Assembly (NCBI GenBank): GCA_030068145.1
Contig: JAPJBO010001128.1
Span: 1-64,000, forward strand
Origin: Diplonema papillatum
Lineage: Eukaryota; Euglenozoa; Diplonemea; Diplonemida; Diplonemidae
Length of the DNA stretch: 64,000 nt
Reading direction: 5' to 3'
The first letter of the stretch is position 1. Each line of letters opens with the position of its first letter. Below the pieces are notes generated by a model. That model was not told the DNA's origin. It did no database searches and was given only the letters and a program-made list of their open reading frames with translations. Positions 56,125-64,000 of this stretch are shown here, piece by piece. The position numbers and the translations under genes are program-made.

Positions 56125-56353
56125 TGAGATGACCCTTGTATACGAGAAGCGAAAACAAGAGAGGCTCGTGCACAACCACACAAGTGGAAAAGTGCCTCGA
56201 GCTATTCGAGCGAGGACGTAGCATGCTTGCCCATTCCAAGGTGCACGTTGTCTCGAAAATACAAAGGCGTTGACTGTGGCTAGTCGCTGAAGGGGCAGCC
56301 TTGATTGCTTTGATCAAACTCACACAAAAGCTGAAGGATGCAACAGCGAATAC

Positions 56354-56554
56354 CTGTGAACGTGATGATGCCGGCTTGTCGTGTGCTTGCGATGGGGCTG
56401 CCAGGTTCTGATACTCCGGCTGCATTGTTCTGGTTTCTTGGACTTCTTTCTTTTCGGGATAGTGTTCCATTCTTTCGTCTCCCCTTCCCAACCCCCTTCC
56501 CAACCCACTGACTGGAGTTATTGAGTTGGTCTCCAACTGACCGGGTACAACCAC
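56354..56554 (-). CDS. Coiled-coil gene class B, exon 1 (second copy)
   Basis: Identical by eye to 27098-27298, with the same CAG|GTATTC donor. The downstream acceptor now borders the retroelement frame in the same phase, so splicing could join this exon to the RT-USP frame; no transcript evidence is available. It lies 166 bp downstream of the unit 5 pPolB stop. Confidence 0.5.
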
Positions 56555-56719
56555 ATTTCAAACCCATGATTAGATAACCTTGTGCCTCTCTAACCTGCGC
56601 AGGTATCATTAACGTCCCCCATGCGCTTGGACGACTACCTTACGACACCAACACACTAACCAACTAAGACATCACTAATTCATTACCGTCACAGGCTTCG
56701 CACCAACACACCACAACCA

Positions 56720-57738
56720 CTAATGATAAGCCCTCGTCGTCACCCCATCTGCAGCAATCCACCGCTTGTCATCGAAGGCACTGAACGCGCGCTTACCCAT
56801 CGACATCGTGTACAGCTGATGCCCTCGGCTCTGGGTGGTCTTGAATTAATTCAACGTCTTGATCCACCCGCGTCTCCAACACTCTACGATAGGTGTCGAT
56901 GGTGAACTCTTTGGCGCACCGCATCGGAACACCCTTGGCTTTGCAGTCGGAGTAGCCGTCGTGAGTTGTGTAGGCATAACTCTTAGCGCGCAAACAGACG
57001 ACTTCCTTCAACAGCTTCTCCGCAGTCTCGTGTTTGAAGTACCCCGATACCTTAATAAGAATATAAGTTGTGGTCCTTGGGGAAATTACTGAAGTCGAAT
57101 TCTTCGGCGAGGTGCTTGTGCTTCTCAGCGAGGTCCTTCCAGATGTCGCCGGTCTTGATCTGAAGGATGAAAGAGTCCGTGTCGGTGTAGACCAAGCGGA
57201 TGTTCTCTCGACCGTATGTGGGGACGAGCTTGTCGTGGAAGAAGCCCGCCATCAAGATCTTCGAGTAGTCGAGAATCTGACTTCCAACATACACAGGTTT
57301 GTCGAGCTTGACGCTGCACTTGCCATGGGTGATAATCGACATGTTGTTGATGATGATGTCTTGACGGTGCTTGAACCGAAACTTGCTCTGCTCGCGGATG
57401 AGGTTCTGTTCGTCGCCGGCGGATGTGATGATGGCGTCGGTTCGGCCACGGACGTTCTCCATGGTCTTGCCGAAGATCGCGTTGTTCAGGAGTTTGTACA
57501 ACCCTTTGCCGAAGTCGCTGGTTGCTTGCTGACGGAGAGCGGAGTTGAGCTCGATGTATGGTTTGAGCCACGCGCTCTGTTGGAAGGTGATGCCGCGGTG
57601 GACTGCGGTGGCGACGAGTCCGTGCTTGATGGCGAACTGGAGCTGTTCGATGTTGATGATGTACTTCTCGCGCTTCTTGAAGTCGGCGATGAGCTTTGGG
57701 ACGGCGCAGAGGGGGACGTCACCAAGTGCCTGCTGTTG
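56720..57738 (-). pseudogene. Polinton/adinto-type pPolB, 3' fragment (unit 5)
   Basis: Broken fossil fragment with the Pol B and Pol C blocks. Its 3' end is of the same class as the longest copy and unit 1, while the rest matches the other units. Confidence 0.86.
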
Positions 57739-58631
57739 CTGTGTCCTCCCCCCAGCCTTCCCCATGGGGCTTCCGGGCTGAGCTCGGGTGCTCGGCTCAG
57801 TCTATCCAGAAGATCCCGAGGGATCGCCTGGAAACTTAGCCCTGGGATGGGTCCCTCCACCCTGGCGGGGAGGCCCTCGTTGCAAGTTGGCCGGGCATAC
57901 TGGCTACTGCAGGGGGATGGTTTGTGCGCAAAACCGGGCCCTCGGGGTATCACTCCCGGGCGATTGAGGCCAGGCGCGCCGTGAGAGAGGGGGGGGAAAA
58001 AGGAAGAGGAGCAGGAAATCTCTTCTTCCGTCTCTGCGTGATCGAACTGCCTAGCAGGGGTGCTAGGACTCGGCAGCCCGAACGAGGGCCTCGCGCGCAG
58101 TGCATCCCGCAATGGTCTGGTGGGGCCACTGGCGCCGGGTGCGGGCTGTGGAGGTAGTCAGCTCGTGCAAGTCTTGCACGCGCTGACGTCGCAGCCCTCG
58201 CATTCCGAGCGAAGCTGACCCTTCGCCTTCCTCTGTTTAGCATATCTTGGTCGCCCGTCCGGTCGTCGCCGTCTCCTTTTTCGTTGCCGCGAGCGGCGCT
58301 CGCGCCGCTCGCTTTCCTACTGGCGTTTCCCGTTGTACGCCCACCTGGGTGGGTGAGGAGGGCCTCTCTTTCTTGTTGCGTCCGGGGGTGACGGGTTTGC
58401 TGTCCAGGCTGTCGGAGTGCAAAACGGAGTGGATGTAGTAGACGAGTTCTGCACACTCGCCGGGATGGATCTGTTCCGACGCCGAAGTGGTGCCGAACAG
58501 GACTAGTGTTATCCTGCAGGCTGTGGCCTGCACGCAGCGACGGCTCAACGCATCCTTCTTCTGAAGACGATACCACCCACAACGCAGCCTAGTGTTCTGG
58601 AGGCCCACCTAAGCTATCCAGCTTTCACGAG

Positions 58632-59454
58632 CGATTTGCACGTCAACACCGCAACGGACCTCCACCAGGGTTTCCCCCGGCTTCGTCCTATCCAGGCATA
58701 GTTCACCATCTTTCGGGTCCCAACAAGTGTACTTAACCTCAAATCCCTTTCCAGTAAATCAGGATCGGGCTGTGCTGCGTCCTCAAGGATTGGCACATCT
58801 CCCTTTCAGTGCGGCTTGTGGGTTTGACACCCTAAGCCTCGCACACGTGTTAGACTCCTTGGTCCGTGTTTCAAGACGGGTAGTAGAAGATCGCTGTGTA
58901 CTGTCGACCGCATTCGGGCTTCCAGAGAGGCCGGGTTATCGGCTTTCAAGCCGGCGAACCTAGAAAATACACATTTTTTCGTAGGAAACCCAGCCGAAGA
59001 ACGCAAAGAAAAAGAAGACGAAGGGAACGTGTCAGCTAGACTTTGGCGGACACTTGCCGGCATAGCGGAGAACCCCCCCCCCTTTGAGCCTGCGAGCGTT
59101 TAACCAAGACGCCGACACGTACCCTTCGCTGACGATGCCGCGGGTCACCTCCTCAACTCATTCCTATCCTGGTCGATCCGAGCAAAACCGAGGCAGCCGG
59201 CAAGCCGACTCGCAACAGAAGCTTGGACGATCCGAATAGGTCCAGACGTCTCAACCATAAACCCCAGTGAAGGAGCAATGATTAAGATTTGAACGCATCT
59301 CCAACTCTTACCACTCATCGGTTTCAGGGACTTTTAACCCGTCTTTTCAAAGTTCTTTGCATCTTTTCCATCGCTGTACTCGTTCGCTATCGGCCTCCGG
59401 GAGATATTTAGCCTTAGCAGAGGGGGGATACCTGCCACCCCGCAAGGGCTGCCC
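58632..59454 (-). rRNA. 28S rRNA 5'-region fragment, antisense (unit 5)
   Basis: Nearly identical to the other unit copies. Confidence 0.87.
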
Positions 59455-59529
59455 AGCTTGAACGGCGTGACGGGGGATTTCGCTTTACGAAAGCCGCCGG
59501 TTCTGAAACTCGTTGCACAGCGCGTGAAA

Positions 59530-60623
59530 ATCAACCTAACCACCTGACACACACATCAATGTAACCACCGACAACAGTGACACCACCCACAACCACATCA
59601 ATGTAACCACTTTCACGACAACATCAATGTCCATCGGTAACCGAACAACACATCAATGTAACCACCGACAACACATCAATGTAACCACCGACACACATCA
59701 ATGTAACCACCGAACACCACATCAATGTAACCACCGAAACACATCAATGTAACCACCGACAACACATCAATGTAACCACCGACAACACATCAATGTAACC
59801 ACCGACAACACATCAATGTAACCACCGAAACACATCAATGTAACCACCGACAACACATCAATGTAACCACCGACAACACAACAACCACATCAATGTAACC
59901 ACCGACAACACATCAATGACACCACCGACAACACATAATGTAACCACCGACAACACATCAATGTAACCACCGACAACACATCAATGTAACCACCGACAAC
60001 ACATCAATGTAACCACCGACCACACATCAATGTAACCACCGACAACACATCAATGTAACCACCGACAACACATCAATGTAACCACCGACAACACATCAAT
60101 GTAACCACCGACAACACATCAATGTAACCACCGACAACACATCAATGTAACCACCGACAACACATCAATGTAACCACCGACAACACCAATGAACCACCGA
60201 CATCACATGTAACCACCGACAACACATCAATGTAACCACACATCGACACCACAATGTCACCGACACTCATCAATGTAACCACCGACAACACATCAATGTA
60301 ACCACCGACAACACATCAATGTAACCACCGACAACACATCAATGTAACCACCGACAACACATCAATGTAACACCGACAACACATCAATGTAACCACCGAC
60401 AACACATCAATGTAACCACCGACAACACATCAATGTAACCACCGACAACACATCAATGTAACCACCGACAACACATCAATGTAACCACCGACAACACAAA
60501 TGAACCACCGACAACACATCAATGTAACCACCGACAACACATCAATGTAACCACCGACAACACATCAATGTAACCACCGACAACACATCAATGTAACCAC
60601 CGACAACACATCAATGTAACCAC
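59530..60623. repeat. 23-bp minisatellite, about 46 copies, irregular (unit 5)
   Basis: Same monomer, but unlike the four other arrays it contains many scattered indels and substitutions, mostly in the first 400 bp and near 60180-60270. Confidence 0.93.
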
Positions 60624-61522
60624 GGTCTGGGACGACTCTCCAGGCTCTTGTGCGAGTTTCTAAGGCGGTGGATCTGTTCCGACGCCGAAGGGTGCCGAAC
60701 ACAGGACTTGTGTTATCCTGCAGGCTGTGCCAGCACGCAGCGACAGCTCAACGCATCCTTTTGCTGAAGACGATACCACCCACAACGCAGCCAGTGTTCT
60801 GGAGGCCCACCCCACAAGGGCTGCCCAGCTTGAACGGCGTGACGGGGGATTTCGCTACTCTACGAAAGCCGCCGGTTCTGCGCCATCAGCTTTTCACGAG
60901 AGTGTAGTGGACTACCGTGGCTGGAACGGGTACGGGGAATGAGGGTTCGGTTCCGAAAACTCGTTGCACAGCGCTTTGAATCAATATACGACGATCCGCT
61001 GTCGTAGATTACCTGCGTTGAGAAAAGGAGGGACAAGCGGAGGGAATCATCTCTTCGTTTTCATTTCGGCATCCAAAAAGACCGGGGAGGGACGCAAAGA
61101 GGGAGGAAGGACGCGTTCGTTCAAAAAGAAATACTCGGCGTAGCTGCTTGGACTCCGAATGGGAAGGGAGGAAATGTAGGGCTAGAGGGGGAAAACACAA
61201 TACTCCACAATCTGATTTGTTCTTCGCTTACACCATTGTGTGTTGTTTTTTTTCACTCAGGACTGTCTTGTCGCGTAGGGGGGGGCAGACCCGCATGATC
61301 TTCCTCGCACGTCCGTCAACGCGTGTTCGGTAGTTACAGCATCCCTTCGGTGCTTTGTGTCTCGCAGCTTTTGTCGAGTATTTCCTTCCAAACTGGCGCT
61401 TATGTGAATAAGAACGCTGGCTTTTGGTTTCTGGTCATGGTAGTAAAACGCGCGTTACGCTCTCGCTATTCATTCGTTTTCGGGAGGTCTGCGGGCGTGA
61501 GCGTGGGCGTGATTCACGCGCG

Positions 61523-61788
61523 TACCAAAAAGATTAGCATGGCGCTTTCTTTTGTTTGTGCGCACTAGCGGAACTCACCTGCTTTTGGTAAGTATCATGT
61601 AGTACGCTGCCAACTACTAATTTCTAGTACCAACAGTGCATTGTTAACACAAAAAAGCCCGTTTGGGTACGTGCGTGAACCACGCACGTACCAAAAAGAT
61701 TAGCATGGCGCTTTCGTTTGTTTGTGCGCACTAGCGGAACTCACCTGCTTTGGTGAGTTTCATGTAGTACGCTGCCAACTACTAATTT
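61523..61788. repeat. Pair of 100-bp direct repeats (unit 5)
   Basis: Copy of the unit 1 pair. Confidence 0.85.
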
Positions 61789-61970
61789 TTCGAGACTGGA
61801 GGTCCTATGAACATGCATTGTGAATAGCCTCTATTCGAGCCAACCCCACTTTTCTCTACACTCAAAAGTGTATTGTTTTTTTTTGGAGCTGGGGATGTGC
61901 GAAGCTAGCTTTTTTTTCCCCTGCCAACCTGCCTTGTTTTTCATTCATTCATTCATTCGGCAAAGACCTG

Positions 61971-62607
61971 CTGGGGGGGGCCCAAATACAATAGGTATAA
62001 TATTGTATTTGGAGGGGAAGGATAGAGAAACCCGGGTTTTCAAACAGTCTGGATGCAGATAGTCAGGGTGCAGGCACCTGCAGGTCAACATTGGAGGAGA
62101 TTTGGCAAATATTTTGTGGGATGGAAAGAGCTGCCTCCCGGCATGTATGACACCTTTTCTGCACTCGATGTGGCCAAAAATCTGGCACCCAGATAGCATT
62201 TCAGACTTTAGAAAAACCACTCCGCCGAGGAATCGAACCAGCACCCTCAGCAGCACATGTGGGTGTGGTGACCGCTGGACCACGGGCTAAAAAAAAGCGG
62301 GCAATTCTTTTTGTTTTGGAGTAGGCCTGAAAAATTATGCGCCCCCTAACCTGAGGAAAATGCCACAGATAGCGAAATCAAGTAGCAGGATTGAACTTTC
62401 AGCTTTGGGAGTGTTCCACATTGAACTTCTCTCGAAAAAGAAGCTGCTCTCGTGACGGGAAGCCCGTGGAACCCCCTGCAAAACCCCAATGGGGACAAAT
62501 AATATTGTATTCCGAAACAATGCTCAACGAAACCCCCATTTCAGCGTACCTATTGTATTCCGAAATAATATTGTATTTGAGTACCTATTGTATTTGGGCC
62601 CCCCCAG
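61971..62607. mobile_element. 637-bp TIR element with internal SINE (unit 5)
   Basis: Same length and ends as in units 3 and 4. Confidence 0.8.
62223..62287 (-). mobile_element. SINE tRNA-like head (unit 5)
   Basis: A-box and B-box copy inside the TIR element. Confidence 0.6.
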
Positions 62608-63457
62608 TAGTACGGCGTCGTGGATGGTAACTCAGGCGAACAGTCGGTCCGGGTTTGTGGTTGATTGACAGGCGTCGCGATTGCTGTGTGCAGTGCTCGG
62701 CCTACTGTTCTGTGGCTACTACCACATCGTTGAATTGTTGCAATGTTGTATTGTTTGCTCTGTGGCTCCTACCACATCATTGCATTGTTGCCCTATGGCT
62801 AGTACGGCGTCGTGGATGGCAACTCCAGGTGTCCATCCAAGTCGGCTTTTTTCTGGGATTAGGTCCATTCTTGCGGAAGAAAACGGGATTGCTTTCACCG
62901 GGGTCCAGGTCCTGCCGGTCCTGGACAAAAACCCACAATGACGCAGCTCCTAAAGCCATGCCTGATCATGGACCAAATCGGATATATCCACCACCTGCAG
63001 ACAACATCGTTCTTGTGCTCGTTGAACGGCATACGAATGCATTACAACTTGTACTTCGCCTTGTGCAAAGGTGGTACGATCAGGCAGCTAAAGGCGCACC
63101 TGCTACTCAGGGGAACCCTATTCTCCTATGATTCCTAATGATAATGGGTCCACAGTTTTGGTGTATCTGCACCTGCAGTGCTTACACCAACATTTTTAAA
63201 GTGCAAGTTCGCTTAAGGATCCGGGGTTTTAAAGTCTCCGGGTGACCATTGTCGCGAAGGTTCCTTTAAGGTGTAGTGTGTGTACCGTGGCAGTACGTGT
63301 GCTTGTGCGTGTATCTTTGTTGCCTATTGCCGACTATTCGACGTAGTTTAGCGCGCGCTCTTATTTCCCATGTGCTTTGCCATTTTTAGCGGTATTTTTT
63401 AGCAACATCGCGCCAAAGGCGCGAAGGAAAAAGAAATGCCACTCACCCTTGGACATA

Positions 63458-64000
63458 CCGTATGCGGGTTTAATACGAAACGTGTAAATGTTTCTTAGCT
63501 ACTTTTTTGGCCAAAGTGTTTCTTAATTAACACGTTTCGTACTAAAAACATGGGGTCTGACGTACTTAGTGAAATTTGAAAACTGTTGAAACCCCACGAT
63601 GATCCCCCATTTTTGTTCCCGAAAATCTTGGTTTTATCGAGCCTTTGAGCAGGAAAAACGTATCGCGGTCAGAGTATTAGCGACAAGAGCGTTCTGGCAC
63701 TTGTGCATGAAGACGACAGGCGTGGGCGGGCTCTGGGATGCAGTCTGTGAACTGCAGCGCCGCAAACAAGGAATGGTAACCGCAGCTTCAATCATCTTGT
63801 TGACATCCTCGAGCGTCCGTCTCTATGAACCAAGAGTCGGTGTCGGCGGAAAAGACCGTTGCAAGGTGGCTGACTATTTTGCTTCCGCAAAAGTCAGAAA
63901 GCGAGCAAGATACAACGCATCTTCGGAGCGACCGGTCAGTTGCTACAAGCATCCAGTGCCAACCACGAGTTCCTGACACGCTAGTGTTCACGAAGGTGTT
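63458..64000. mobile_element. 1.43-kb TIR DNA element, left part (unit 5)
   Basis: Left inverted end and about 540 bp. The element continues beyond the window. Confidence 0.75.

Larger units (their letters stand above)
56720..64000. repeat. Composite repeat unit, copy 5 (right end outside window)
   Basis: Same order as the other units. About 1 kb left of it plus the start of its pPolB part (56108-57100) duplicates 26852-27844. Confidence 0.9.

Overview
The window is eukaryotic and almost entirely repeat-derived. The signs are spliceosomal-type introns (CAG|GTAT donors), 28S rRNA fragments, a tRNA-derived SINE, a LINE, a Helitron-like helicase, a protein-primed DNA polymerase B of Polinton/adintovirus type, and a nuclease-kinase protein of Crinkler-like (CR) effector architecture. 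This mix fits a repeat-rich protist, alga or fungus-like eukaryote. I cannot name the lineage from sequence alone, and no ordinary housekeeping gene is present.

The dominant structure is a composite unit of about 7-9 kb present five times in the same orientation: 1-7983 (cut by the window edge), 7984-17156, 17157-25813, 37675-44547 and 56720-64000 (cut). The first three are head to tail. Each unit carries, left to right: the 3' part of a pPolB gene (minus strand), a GC-rich linker, about 820 nt of antisense 28S rRNA sequence, an array of a 23-bp minisatellite (about 10, 21, 20, 37 and 46 copies), a second rearranged copy of the linker and 28S pieces, a 100-bp direct repeat, a 637-bp TIR element containing a tRNA-derived SINE, a 1.43-1.45 kb TIR element, and in units 1-3 a fragment or copy of an unknown gene. 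Unit sequences outside the arrays are almost identical.

From 25.8 to 37.7 kb lie a coiled-coil gene (exons at 26.4-26.8 and 27.1-27.3 kb), the longest pPolB copy (27464-31417), a stretch with small repeats and a perfect 101-bp inverted repeat (33334-33665), an unknown gene (34069-34990), degenerate copies of a roughly 120-bp module, and a second coiled-coil gene (36.75-37.37 kb). The coiled-coil gene lies 166 or 302 bp downstream of the pPolB stop at four loci in two diverged sequence classes, so the two are probably inherited together.

From 44.5 to 56.7 kb lie a C-rich telomere-like array, the nuclease-kinase gene (45481-46971), a LINE fragment with endonuclease and reverse transcriptase parts (46985-47937), a PIF1 helicase plus OTU protease relic of Helitron type (47941-51150), another minisatellite, and a coiled-coil exon interrupted by a 2.8-kb retroelement (53279-56087) with a 37-bp target-site duplication. 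That retroelement encodes, in one frame, the end of a reverse transcriptase, a ubiquitin-specific protease (USP) domain and two zinc fingers. It is the most unusual item in the window, and the matching empty site is present at 26832-26868.
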